Shown here: positions 23,978 to 35,301 of the stretch, piece after piece | How the letters are laid out: each line of letters opens with the position of its first letter | Position numbering within the stretch: position 1 is the first letter of the stretch | Source of the DNA: Ceriagrion tenellum | Lineage: Eukaryota > Arthropoda > Insecta > Odonata > Coenagrionidae | NCBI GenBank assembly: GCA_963169105.1 | Contig: OY720639.1 | Span: 84,364,593 to 84,428,592, forward strand | Direction of reading: 5' to 3' | DNA length: 64,000 nt | The notes under the pieces: model-generated | The model's database searches: none | Seen by the model: only the letters and a program-made list of their open reading frames with translations | What the model was told of the DNA's origin: nothing | Made by a program: the position numbers and the translations under genes

Positions 23978-25687
23978 ATTCCTAATAATATCTATACATT
24001 GAAGCTATTGTATGCTTGAATTAAAGCAAAAATGTATAATATATTTTGATATTCATTAATGCATGCATGGTGAGCTCCATGGCATAAACAGGTGTATTTA
24101 AATAAACTGCGGACCGAGTATTTTTTCGACTTCATTCAAGAAAAATTATTGAAATGTGTCATAATGACCCAAGATTCCCGCTCCAGACACTTTTAACGGT
24201 GAAGGAATACTTGAGGAGGGAGGGAACGACTTTAGCCAAGTTATCGATTGGAATGAAGGGCAGGGTTACGAGGCTGCGGTGGAGCCCCAGCAACGATTAC
24301 AATCACGGGGGTGATTGCTATCGCCGAGAGCAAAACAAATATTACTCAGGCGCCGTGCTTATGATGAATACATCGCCCCGGTTAATCTAACGGGCGGTGC
24401 GCTCAAAGGGCAACAACTCAAAGGTCGAGGGTCCCGCTCCGGCCCTGGGAAACGCTTAGCGCTGTGATTAGCTGCTAATTTACCCAGTAACGAAATTATA
24501 ATTTAATTTCTCATTCAAAGAGTCCTATATGCACGTGTGTTCGTGGAATAGACAAATTGAAAGGCACTGTCAGAGGGTTTATAAAATAAAATACGTAGAT
24601 ATCTTTATGCTCTGATCAGGAAGAAATATAATAGATATTCCGTACGGTCTAAGACATAGGGCATGAATACATAGAGAGATATTTGTTGGTAATGGAGTAA
24701 TATGCAGGAAAGTGAAACAATGCCGCAAAAATGGGGAAGATAAAACAAAGACTAAATCCAAGAACCTACTAATAGCGTGATAGTACACCCGATAATTAAA
24801 AAAATTCTATCCTTAATCTCAACCGATAAGTTCACTAAAGAGTTATTTTAGACAGTGTCTTAGGGAATGAAGTATACCAATGCATTGGCTAAGCGTTTAT
24901 CGTACCATTCATTTGATAGCTCGGAAGAGCAGTGAAATTTCGACTTCAAGCAGCGCCATGATTCCTAAATAAAATTATGAAATTGATAGAATCAAGTTTT
25001 TTTAAAATGGTTATTAAACTTGCAACCAAGAAAATATAATTTGTGTAACTATTTTTCATTTGGAATTTAAATTCCTCAATATAAAACTATGAAAGTGATT
25101 GCTGAGTCAGATATCATAACATCGGTGTTCCACGCCACCTCACTGATGCCAAACCCAATCAAGTTCGCTAAATTTACTCGGAAAGCCTGCGGAGTCTAGG
25201 TATGATGCATCACAACGTGTAACCTTACTTGGCTGCCCTGGCCGAATCAGTCGATAGAAAAAATGATTTTCAGGAATTTCAGAGTCAGACGAAAGAGTTA
25301 TGGGACAAGAAGTTAGCACAAATCAGAAATACATCAAAAAGCGGATTCCCGACGCTGGAATCTGTCCATAGCAACTAGAATCGAGAATCAATTCTGACAA
25401 AATGACTGCTCAAAATTGTTGAAATACTCCGTATTGATCAATAATTTCGAAGAATTCTTCATAATTTTGATTGTGTGAATGCAAGTTACTACAATCTCAC
25501 GTCCAACCTATCAATAACTAACTATCTAAAATACACAGTGCTAGACTTAAAAACGACCAAATGACTTTTACGTATCATTTTGCTTATTTAATGACATAAA
25601 TTCAGAAATAATAAGCCAATAAATCCCTCAGTTTAAGAAAAATAAGCGATAAACAACCAATTTTCAATCAATCTGTCTCCCACAAGC
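23978..25687. other. Unassigned DNA
   Basis: Small frames up to 78 codons (24154-24390) with no motif; the rest is AT-rich. Confidence 0.5.
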
Positions 25688-25758
25688 AATTTTAAATCGA
25701 TCTTGAATGTTCCTTTTTACGGGATTCATTCCGCGATGTAAGTTTTAAAACAACAATA

Positions 25759-25788
25759 TTTCGCTGGTCCTCCTGCCAGCTTCATCAG
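25759..25788 (-). ncRNA. Hammerhead-ribozyme-like core, left arm
   Basis: The minus strand reads CTGATGA, one extra A, stem strand GCTGG, loop, CCAGC, GAAA. These are the invariant boxes of the hammerhead core plus helix II. Helices I and III and the cleavage triplet are not verified by folding, so activity is unknown. Confidence 0.6.
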
Positions 25789-25981
25789 GTTAATTGAATT
25801 GATTTCTTTGTCTCGCTCGTCTTTATATACATGAGTCAGGACTCCCATTGTTGCCGGAATTTAAATTTGAAAAAATTCGTTTTAGACTGATTAATTTTTT
25901 CAAATTTAAATTCCGGCAACAATGGGAGTCCAGACTCATGTATATAAAGACGAGCGAGACAAAGAAATCAGTTCAGTTAAC

Positions 25982-26011
25982 CTGATGAAGCTGGCAGGAG
26001 GACCAGCGAAA
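25982..26011 (+). ncRNA. Hammerhead-ribozyme-like core, right arm
   Basis: CTGATGA at 25982-25988, a 5-bp helix II (GCTGG/CCAGC) and GAAA at 26008-26011. It is the mirror copy of the left-arm core and is identical in all core positions. One unpaired A sits between CTGATGA and the stem. The hammerhead-like copies in this window at 28 and 40 kb also have one extra base at that place. Confidence 0.6.
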
Positions 26012-26110
26012 TATTGTTGTTTTAAAACTTACATCGCGGAATGAATCCCGGAAAAAGGGACATTCAAAACTGCATCCGCGGAAGCCCACGAACTAATTTT
26101 AAATCGATCT

Positions 26111-28020
26111 GTCTCCCTTTTGAGGCACAAAAACCTTTGTATCGAGGTACTATCGGTATTGGAGTAGAAAATAATGGTGCATGCATTCAGAAACAAACAT
26201 AATTTGAAGTATGGCAAAATTTAAAATTGGAACCTACTTTATCAGCTACATTTTTGGGAAAAAAGTTTTTTTTTAACAATCACTGGAAGATCTAACTCTT
26301 TATTGGTCCTTCAGAGGGTGTCATTTTAACACTTTTCCAGCACAAATACCGAGCACATTACAGTAACTTACAGCGAAAGCATGACGCGGAAAACCAATGG
26401 TTCTTTAACAATAAGTTGATCCAAATGAATTTCAGACTCTCTCCGTCATCACAATGTTGGCAACAGAGGTTAACACTATTCTACCACTCTCTAATAACCC
26501 AAAAAAATAGATCGTGTGAAATAAAATATTTGTGAAACGTAAAAAAAGGATTTATTCACGTGATCCACCGTGTAATTACTAACATAAGCCCGAAGTTACT
26601 AAGTTTGACCTAAATATTTTATTAGTTTGATAATTAACAAAATTTTGATACACTACATTTATATAAATTTAGCAAATTCATATCATTCGCCAAAAACACT
26701 CATGGTTCAGATGTTAAACTTCGTTCCTCTTTTTCATTAAATTATCTATCGTGAAGGATTAAATTTATAGAAAAAGTGCTGCACTAAATATTTTACCTGT
26801 AAGTATACAATTCATTAATAAGCCAAAATGCATGTTGAAGGCTAATATGTATCCATAAATCGTAGCGGAATCCTCACAATATTCTCCACACGTTGCACAT
26901 ACAGGTAACGCCAAATGGAGTCACAGATGCAATACATACGAATCATTGCTGCATCGGTGTAATTGAGCAGGAATTGAACCAATTTTTAGGCTTTTCCGGA
27001 CCATTACGATCGATGATAAAAATTAGGCCTCCTGAATACACTTCCAAATTGATACAAAGGCACTGGATTAAGGACCTCATCGAAACAGAAAAACGCAGGT
27101 AATGAAATGCGATCAAAGGAATTCGTGGAGAAAGGAAAAAAATAAATCAATCTGGAGGGTGGAAGAGAATAGGGAGGGGTAAATAAGAAAGATGGCCCCC
27201 GATACGTGAACAGAATGGACGATCAGCAGAAGGGAAAGGAGAATAAAAAAGGCCCAAGGATTGAAAGAAAAAATTGCCGGGAGCTTGAACAAATGAAAAG
27301 GTACAGAGAATCAGATGCCGAGGGATCGTCGGAGGTTTATTTCTTTAAAGTCCAGAATGCGGAGCAGGAAAACAATGTTTAACACGAAATTGCACGAAAT
27401 AAAGGACGTGAATAATGATTGGAGAAAAAGTGGAGGACTTTCAAGAGTTGGCAGGGTCTAAGAACTGTAAGAAATGGAAGCAAAATGGGAAAAATTAAGA
27501 TTTTCATAGTAATATTGATGTCTAGATGCAAATCGAACTTCGATCAAAATGTTGTTTTTAACTGAGAATGATCATGATGAAAGTCAATCGTCTGAGCGAC
27601 TCAATATATGGAACAACGATGAAACTTTGTTATCGCAAGCCCACCACCAGTCACTCATTTCTCCAGCTACGCCTTGTGTCATCATTTTTCGCCACTAAGC
27701 AAACAGCAGTGGCTGTTACCATCACAATTTATTTTAAATGGACATTATAAACGTGAAAAACAGTGTCGCGGGATTACATATCTCCATGGCACTGAGTTTT
27801 CGATTTTCGTTACATTCTTCCGAGTCCTCACCACGAATTGACCTGGGGTGACTACAAAATCGTTGGTGTTCTTGCTGTTTAAGACACGCGCGATGAAGGC
27901 CCGGAGAAACTAGTAGAACATTTATCAAACGAACGCGTTCGACGTGAATTATATTTCTTCATAGATCTGTAAATTATAATCGAACTATTTAAAATAACCC
28001 AGCAAGTAGGCCGATAAAAC
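26111..28020. other. Unassigned DNA
   Basis: AT-rich to 26890; a purine-rich stretch at 27100-27500 has no long frame. Nothing recognised. Confidence 0.5.
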
Positions 28021-28185
28021 CGAAGTTTCAGAGAACGACTTGCTCTCCATCTTCAGGGGTACTGACTGAGGTTAGGGGTTCAGAACCCCAGAAGATGGAG
28101 AGCAAGTTTTTCTCTGAAACGTCGGGACTCACGGACCTACCTATCGGGTGGAACACCGGAAAAACGTTTATCCAGCAGGTACACC
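28005..28185. mobile_element. Hammerhead-type foldback fragment (Penelope-like tail)
   Basis: Arms 28021-28060 and 28085-28124 are reverse complements over 40 bases with about four mismatches. Each arm holds a hammerhead-like order: CTGAAGA (left arm, read minus) or its mutated form CAGAAGA (right arm, plus), a GGAGA/TCTCT stem, then GAAAC. The right flank, GTCGGGACTCACGGACCTAC then CTATCGGGTGGAACACCGG, matches the sequence downstream of the core in the element at 28779-28916, so both belong to one family. Confidence 0.65.
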
Positions 28186-28471
28186 GGGAAAACCTAAGAT
28201 CTTTCATTATTTAACATAAGTTGGGGTGTGATCATGGTTCTCCTTAAAGCGCGCACTTTCATTATCGTTATTTTTAATTTGCGCACATGAGAGAGAAAAC
28301 GTGATCACCATTTTTCAAAAATCATCAGGTGATTTAACGTATTCATTGTAATTGAAACATTTCGTTCCTAGGATAATTAGAGAATTGGCCTTCTGGAGCT
28401 ATTTTTCGTATTGGATAACATTAAAGAAGACGTGGGAGAAGGAGCTGTGACCTCATCCATCATAAGCTAAG
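28186..28471. other. Unassigned spacer
   Basis: Nothing recognised between the foldback fragment and family B copy B2. Confidence 0.5.
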
Positions 28472-29155
28472 ACATCTACATCTACATACTACCCTGCGAG
28501 CCACCGTATGGGCGTACGTCCAGGGGTGTTAGGACACCAGCTGTATAAAGATGTAAGGGATAAGGTTTTGGGAGGTGAAATGGTGACGTGTATTATGGGA
28601 GTGTATTTAGTGGAGCTCAGTTTTCATTGTGGGCGCTTATTGTGCACGGAAAGAACGAGTTTTTGTACTGATCTGTTCGCCAGTGTATCTCTCTTTTTTT
28701 ATTGCTTCTGTCAGGCCTAAAAATGTAGTGTGGCGTCATGATAATATTCTCTATTTCACTCTGAAACACACCAATTCTGATGGATAAAGGTTTCTATGGT
28801 CTTCCACCGGGTGAGCAGGTCTATGGGGCCCAACGTTTCGGAGAACGACTTGTCCTCCATCTTCAGGGGGTTCAGCTTTCGAATGAGAATGAATTCCGAA
28901 AATCTGAGACCCTTCAACACCAATTCTAAATTTCTCAATCAACCTAAGCCTAGCGTATAGCCTCGGAGTCTCTAGGGGCTCCCACCAAAATCCTTATAAA
29001 ATTTGTGAAACACTATGTTCGCTCGCAGCAGTTTATAACGAAGTGTGCTGCTTTTCTTTGAATTTTATTTACATTTTTGGTTAAATATTTATGACCATGG
29101 TCCCAAATGCTCGCGGCATATTCGAAGTGTGACTTAACAAGAGCTAAGTAGCATT
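28472..29155 (-). pseudogene. CR1/Jockey-like family B, 3' end (copy B2), with nested insertion
   Basis: The minus strand from about 29150 reads LALVKSHFEYAASIWDHGHK, then NVNKIQRKAAHFVINCC, the conserved reverse-transcriptase C-terminal block, followed by GAPRDSEAIR and the 3' UTR, which carries CATCTACATACTACCCTGCG at 28479-28498 in plus orientation. Stops interrupt the frame. A 138-bp unrelated segment (28779-28916) splits the copy, and its removal restores alignment with copy B1 at 6.4-6.9 kb. Family B was therefore already present when the inner piece inserted. Confidence 0.85.
28768..28927 (-). mobile_element. 138-bp hammerhead-bearing insertion with 11-bp target duplication
   Basis: The direct repeat ACACCAATTCT at 28768-28778 and 28917-28927 is exact. 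Between them the minus strand carries CTGAAGA, U, GGAG, loop, CTCC, GAAAC (28835-28866), a hammerhead-like core. Next comes GTTGGGCCCCATAGACCTGC then CACCCGGTGGAAGACC, which matches the downstream flank of the foldback fragment at 28005-28185. The size and target duplication fit a short retroposed piece of a Penelope-like element. The 60-63 codon minus frames here are incidental. Confidence 0.8.
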
Positions 29156-29974
29156 ATGTGCGGGATGTACCATCGCTACGCACCCTGCTAAAATACTATC
29201 TTCGTTATTGATCTTGTTTACAAAAAAATACCACAATAGAAAAAAGAGCGCTGCTGGTGCAAGAAATATAACGAAAAACATTTTTGTTTACGTTCACATG
29301 ATCACCCTCCGGCAGAGGTAATAAAAGAGCGCTCCTCACCGCTCAATTTTGAAAGAAATACGAGGAAGAACAACTAATTGGAATGGTTTAGATTACGAGG
29401 AAAACCAAGGCAGGAGACTAATATCAGGTAACTGTGGAGGAAAATCCGTCTCTTCGTCGCCCGTAGTTATAATCATGTCCGCGGGGAATTCAGGGAGGCG
29501 CTCGAATCGCCGTAGCCAAAGTTGAAAGGTCGCCTCGGGAAAGAGAAGTGCAAGTCACGGGATGAAACTTCCAGATTCGGGATGAGAAATCACGAGGCCA
29601 AACCATTCCCAGCATCTGTGCCATTTAAGCGCTGCGCAAACGGGAAGATTTATTAAGCTAGAATCGGCCAGTAGTCCCCGATTCGGCCATTTCGAATAGT
29701 GGACACCGATAGCAAGCAACATTTTTCCACTATGCAAGTTCACATGAAGCCACACATAGAGATGAGTCGTAAAAGATGACTAACCGCGGGTTACTGCATT
29801 GCAAATTAAAATGATAACGATCGAATTGTACGATCGAACTGAGAACGATAACCAACTGTATTTATCTAATTTTCAAATCTACAACTGAGCCACTGTCGTG
29901 GTTGATAAACCCGTCACACGAACACCTATTTCGCTTGAACCCCCGTCTATATTCACCTTCAATAAAGACGTATT
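29156..29974. other. Unassigned DNA
   Basis: A 66-codon minus frame at 29555-29755 has no motif. Nothing recognised. Confidence 0.5.
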
Positions 29975-30075
29975 GGAGACGACTGGCTAACAAAACTGAC
30001 CGGTAATTAGGAGATCCAGATTCGAATCCTGCTCAAGTTAAATGAAATTTTAATGGCAAATTTAAACCCTTGTTG
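29975..30075 (+). mobile_element. tRNA-derived SINE relic, family C
   Basis: The plus strand reads GACTGGCTAACAAAACTGAC then AGGAGATCCAGATTCGAATCC TGC (B box at about 30015), followed by TCAAGTTAAATGAAATTTT. It shares order and wording with the copies at 56.5 and 57.5 kb. The anticodon arm is not maintained. Confidence 0.6.
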
Positions 30076-30387
30076 AATACATTATTTTTTCCTTAGTGTT
30101 TATTGATTTTCGCCGCTGGTATCATGTTTTGCCAAGTGTAAACCCAATCACTGATCATAAATTTGTTCAAAATCACTCATAACAGCACACGATGATAACA
30201 ATATTGATTGTTACGACTGTTTTCTCACATAGTATTAACAGTTCTATCAGCTTTGTTGTCGCCAAAGTTTTTCCTCCATAGTTGAATAAACTGATCTAAT
30301 GAGTGTCTCATATAGTTTTTATTCTATAAATCATTCTGAGAGGAGAAAAATAGGAGCAAATAAATTCATTCATATATCCAGCCATCT

Positions 30388-30946
30388 ATCACGTTAGACG
30401 GAAGCTTTACAGCGGATATCAAGCGAAGAATAGCCCATGTTAAGGAGGCGTTAATGGCAAAAAGACTACCAACTAGGTGAATATAGGACCAATAACTAGG
30501 AAACGGTACGTGAAAACATTTCTGCAGAGCATGGAACTCTATGGATTGGAAGCATGGACCATGGGAAAAGTCCACCAGAACAGACTAGAAGCCTTCAAAG
30601 CCAGGTGTTGGAGGCGGATGCTGAAGATAAAATGGACGGACAAAATAAGAAACGGTGGTGTGTAGAGAAAAATAGAAAAGGAAATGACCATATGGAACAG
30701 AATAATAAAAAAGAAGAACCAAACGGAGTGGACGCACCCTGAGACAAAAAGGGTTTGTGAATAATATAATTAAAGATAAAATAGAGGGAAAAGTCCCCTG
30801 AGGAATACCCAGGAATAAGTTCATGGACCAAATGAAGAGGAAAGTACATATGAAGAACTACCAGGAAGTACGCGAATTAGAATTAGATAGGGATGGGTTG
30901 AGGGCTGCGGTCAACCAATCTTCGGATAGAACAATCAATGATGACG
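30388..30946 (+). pseudogene. Non-LTR retrotransposon family A, 3' end (copy A6)
   Basis: An uninterrupted stretch at 30477-30665 reads ITRKRYVKTFLQSMELYGLE, AWTMGKVHQNRLEAFKARCW and RRMLKIKWTDKIRNGGV. Later frames give GFVNNIIKDKIEGKVP, RNKFMDQMKRKVHMKNYQEV and RELELDRDGLRAAVNQS. Together these are the clearest view of the family A C-terminus in the window. A few frameshifts and stops separate the pieces. It ends GGGCTGCGGTCAACCAATCT then GATGACGG. Upstream only TLDGSFTADIKRRIAHVKEA survives of the 'DG...DI..RI' motif. Confidence 0.88.
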
Positions 30947-33900
30947 GCATCTACCACCCATACCAAACTGTTTCCATGGCACTGAGGGATGGAAATTATT
31001 GATTTATTACGGCAGAAATGAAAGAGATGTATCGTTTCATTCCCACCATCCCATCCCCTTTACTCCCATTTTCTACAGTCCTCGACACCCGCCTTTGCAC
31101 TGCGGTGTTCCACCGAGCCCACGTTTTGCACGAAGAGCAGAGATAGAGAGAGGGAGGCTGGGAGGCTTGTGAATAATTAAGGAATTTAAAGCAAAACTTC
31201 GCCTTTCTACTTGTCCTTCTCTCCCCTCCTCACTCCACCGATGCAGAGAGTGTTAACCCACGATTCCCGCTGGCTGCCGAATGATGCTATGAGCAAAAGG
31301 GACCGACAGAATGGCCCCCTTTCTCACCCCTCCCCACCATCGCGTTTCCACGCCAACGGCTCGTCTCACCGACTGTAGGATGTGTGTCGGGAGTCCTGAG
31401 AATTAGATTAAACGTCCCGCTTCGGAATACCCTAAGCGTCGGAAATGTACACAGCATCCGTAATCCCTGAGTAGCGGGACTTCCGACTCAAAAGCTCTGC
31501 ACGCTGCGACGACGAGGACGAGGCAGTGTGTTACACGGAGCGTTAATGTTTAGGGACGATTTGCGGGAAAAATAGCTTTGATTAATTCCAATGCCGCCGA
31601 CACTAATTGGCAAATTTTCCTTTATTCCGCCGAGGGATTCCCCGGGGAAATGAGCAATGCGACCTATTTCGATGAAGGTATCACATCATTGTCGAGCCTC
31701 TACCTTCAAATTTCCCTAAGGAAAAATGCAAGGAGTTCCCCTTTCGTTTCCACCAGGGAAACCCTAGCGTAAGTTAATTAATGCCGATTTCTAGTCAGAA
31801 GGATAAATATTTGGGTAAGAGGAGATGCAATAAGGGTCCAAAGTTCGTTCACGAACGGTTTCTACGCATTAATCCGCACCTGTGTTTGATGCTCTGTGGG
31901 TGCCGGTCCTCGCAGTGGACAAGGTATAGGCGGGCGGTCGTAGGGACGAGAATTGTGCGCTTCACTAACGAATGAGAGGACTGCATAGGATACAAAAATC
32001 ATGAAATTTTGAAAACGATATCAATTTCCACAATTTTCACCCAACATGACCATCTTAAGTCCATAATTACAGTAATTGACACTCGTATATTACTTCAGCA
32101 AAGAAGAAAAAGAAATTTACGGACTCATTATTTCCTTTATTTGCATTTTTGTCGCTAAACCATTGGAAGGAAGGGAGGATGTGACTGCTCTTTTATTGGG
32201 GCTGAAATTACACCCACTTTCAAGAGGTAACTGTAATTGAAATTAAAAATCACTAATTATCGGGTTAAACTATTGAGAAAGAGAAAACGTTGAGAAGATC
32301 ATTTTGCAACCTCAGAGAATTCCTTAGATAAGCAAACAGCTTAGGAAATCACACGATTGGTATTTCAATCGTTAAATAAATTCTTTGCTGAGGCGGCTAA
32401 CATTTTTCCCATTCTTTTATAATCACTTGTGTCAGCGCTCATATTTGCCACGACGATTTGATGTTACTTGAAGCGTTAATATTTAGGGTCAATTTGGGCA
32501 AGTTTCCTATATTTCATCGATTTTATGGAGTAAAAATTGTTCCAAAAATAGTTTTCTCTAAGTACTTAACAGTGATATTGGACTGTAGTTAAAAAATAAT
32601 CCATCCGCATGGATCAGCAGCTGCGTTCAATGTTTTGCAACTTTTGACGAAGCCAACGATTTTATATGGAAAATAGCTTCCATTTACTCAAACGTCAATA
32701 CAGCCCCGAAAACATCACCACTGATTGGAAACGGTTCAAACAATCAGCGATCGGTTTGGATGAAAAATTAGGCAGGAGAAGGAAGAAAATTTTATGGAGT
32801 TCAGAAATGATTTCTACGCATAAATTTGCGGCTGAATTGAACCCATGACAGGCCTTAGGATCAAAATTTCTCATCCATACTTTTTTTATAAAAATCCGTA
32901 TTTCTACAAGCTGTAGAAGTTCAGAGCAACATTGAAAAAGCGATATATCTTATCTGAATCGTTAAATAATACCAGAAAAGTAGTAGAGAATTACCTTTAG
33001 AAATGCTTTGGAAACGTAATTGATTCAAAAAGGTTACTGATAGCTTGAGGAGGAAATAAACAGCATATTTATTGAAAATGGACTAATTAGAAGATTCTGG
33101 AGCTCGGGATTCTGCATGCGGAAGGCATCTGGTTGACTGGTCGGAAATGATGGCAATTTTTTTTACATCTGCCGCACATCGTACTTAGCCAGAATTGACT
33201 AACTTACTATTGTTAGCAGAGAGTGCCGACCAACTCCAAAATGCATGGTAAGCTTGCACGCTTGTAACACTTCAGACTATTGCGAAAGATTATGTAAATT
33301 CAACTCCACAGAATAGCTGGGTTAGTAGAGGCTTTCTGGGATATCCATAAATGATCCTCGCAGCATATACCAGCAATAATCCGATTACCTTCAACCATCA
33401 TACGCATAATGAATTAAAATTAACATATAACCTACTCTTCGCAAATAGTTTTTAGCGTCATCGCTGACAACATTAGACAAATTATCTCATAGGATTGCAC
33501 GTATTTATTCCCATACATAAGTAAAAACTGCGGATATAAAGACTTCGGTTTAACGATAGCAATACGTAAATTACGTATGTTTCCAAACTCCCAGCTAAAT
33601 ATTTTTATTATAAATAAAAGTAATAATTGTTTTAAATCACTGGTCTCCATCACATATAAAGCTTAAAAAATCAGTATTTCTTGTTTCCAGCTTCATTTTT
33701 CAGAAGAGTACCAGCGTCTCCAAGGAGAACAAAAATGGAAGATTTTTATAATAATAATTTCTTTAACACTGAGAGGTTTCCCCAATTACAAAATTCCTAG
33801 AGTAAAAAAAACAAATTATCGTACACTAGATTAAGGGAGTAAGAAGATAGTTCAAACTGATTAAACTAACAAAAACTAAACTAAGGAGAAGTGTAGGTTC

Positions 33901-34801
33901 GATGTTTTCAAACAAGTTTTAATTAACAAACACCTGTCTCCTATTCCATTGCTTCTGAGCACAAATTATTTTTACAGCAAGGTACCAAATACGCAGTAAT
34001 AATAATTTTTAGGGAAAATTGATTTTCAAATGCACATGCCACGATACCGAACGAGGCAACTAATGCATTTTAGCTAGCACGAAGACGATCAAAACATTCT
34101 TGATTAATAAACGAAATTCAATTTCGTAAGGTTTTCACTAAGGGAAACATACCCATTTGCCCTCGCCGATCCCTTTCAAGGTAGACAGTCAAAATAGCCT
34201 CTGCGGTAGGGATGTAAAACTATCTTAGTTCTTATAATTTATTCCTTCTGGCCTATCCTTGCAAACCACTCTCGCTTCTCTTGCATTCATTCATTGCCGA
34301 CGTATCTGCTTTCCTATCCTTGATACTTAAAACATTCCTTGGTTATATTTAAACTGTCGCCACCAATCGCGACGGACGGAAAGAGTAGTGGCAGTAAGAA
34401 GGAAAATAAAAATTGAAGAGTAACTGAGGACACCCTTTTTATTTAACAAAAAAAACAAAATACTTAACTCGCACTGCGTCACAAGGGGGGAGATGTGGGA
34501 AGCAAATATGGTGGAACAAGGGGTAATGGGAATACAGGATCCCAAGCTTACTTCTGGAGGCGATGAAGCTGACCAGGAGCGCCGTCGAGGAGTGGAGTGG
34601 CACCAACTTCCCATACGGGAATCACCAAAGAAAAAAGTCACTCTATTTCTTGGGGCCGGCTATATATACCGTTTGACCCATTTTCTTCCCGGAGGAACAC
34701 CTTCCAGGGGGGACAGTTGACTGCTGACGTCCCTCTCTCTCTGACGTTCTCTCTCTCTGCTCGAACCTTGAGCCTCTCATTCACGGTTCATATTCACTGC
34801 A
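30947..34801. other. Unassigned DNA
   Basis: The stretch 31050-31970 is less AT-rich with 64-codon frames that carry no motif. The rest, especially 32000-34480, is AT-rich. A pyrimidine-rich CTCTCTCT stretch lies at about 34730-34760. No gene or repeat recognised. Confidence 0.5.
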
Positions 34802-35301
34802 TTTACCAATCGATCTCAGATGGATCTGACTATATCAGCTCGGTATAGTAAACGCAACGGGTTAGTGGAATCGGTCTAAGAAGCGGGGTGACTCGGCTCG
34901 GCCGAGCTGAGGTTTTAGATTGATCTGAACAAACGAGCCCGTGGCGATCTTCGTTTTTCTTTTGGTTGTCACTGGGAAACAAAATATAATTGTAATTATT
35001 CAAGGCTTGTGTTGTAACCAGTTGTAACAAGAGAGCAGCAATGGCGAGTGAAGTTACATCGATTATACTGCAGCAAACCACAATTTACCTTCATTGGGCA
35101 ATTTTATTCACCCGGAATGCGACTGAAATTTTCCAACTCTGCCCTTGTTCACAAAGCGGGTCACTCGTACTTCAATTGATAGATTTGATTGCTCGCCATC
35201 GATATTTTCAGTCCATGTTGGTAAACCAAACGATCTGAGTCGGCTTGCTTGGAATTTTCAGATCGGCTTGTGTTCAGATCGACCTGAAATTGATTGGTAA
35301 A
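34802..35301. mobile_element. 500-bp element with imperfect terminal inverted repeats
   Basis: The left end, TTTACCAATCGATCTCAG at 34802, and the right end, CTGAAATTGATTGGTAAA ending at 35301, are reverse complements over about 28 bases with few mismatches (TTTACCAATC..AT.TCAG.T.GATCTGA). Inside, GATCTGA-type words recur, a GC palindrome CTCGGCTCGGCCGAGCTGAG sits at 34890-34909, and a 65-codon frame starts at 35041 in a good initiation context (AGCAGCAATGG). A target duplication is not clear. It is probably a non-autonomous DNA transposon of unassigned superfamily. Confidence 0.55.

Larger units (their letters stand above)
25688..26110. mobile_element. Palindromic element with two hammerhead-like cores and 16-bp target duplication
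   Basis: A 365-bp inverted repeat (25703-25877 and 25893-26067, 175 bases each) is about 97% identical between arms by eye (about five mismatches), around a 15-base loop. It is followed by a 27-base single-copy tail. The whole is flanked by an exact direct repeat, AATTTTAAATCGATCT, at 25688-25703 and 26095-26110. Each arm carries CTGATGA, a GCTGG/CCAGC stem and GAAA, as in hammerhead ribozymes described in Penelope-like elements. There is no protein frame. The target duplication is long for a DNA-transposon MITE and suggests retroposition, followed or accompanied by inversion. Confidence 0.85.
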
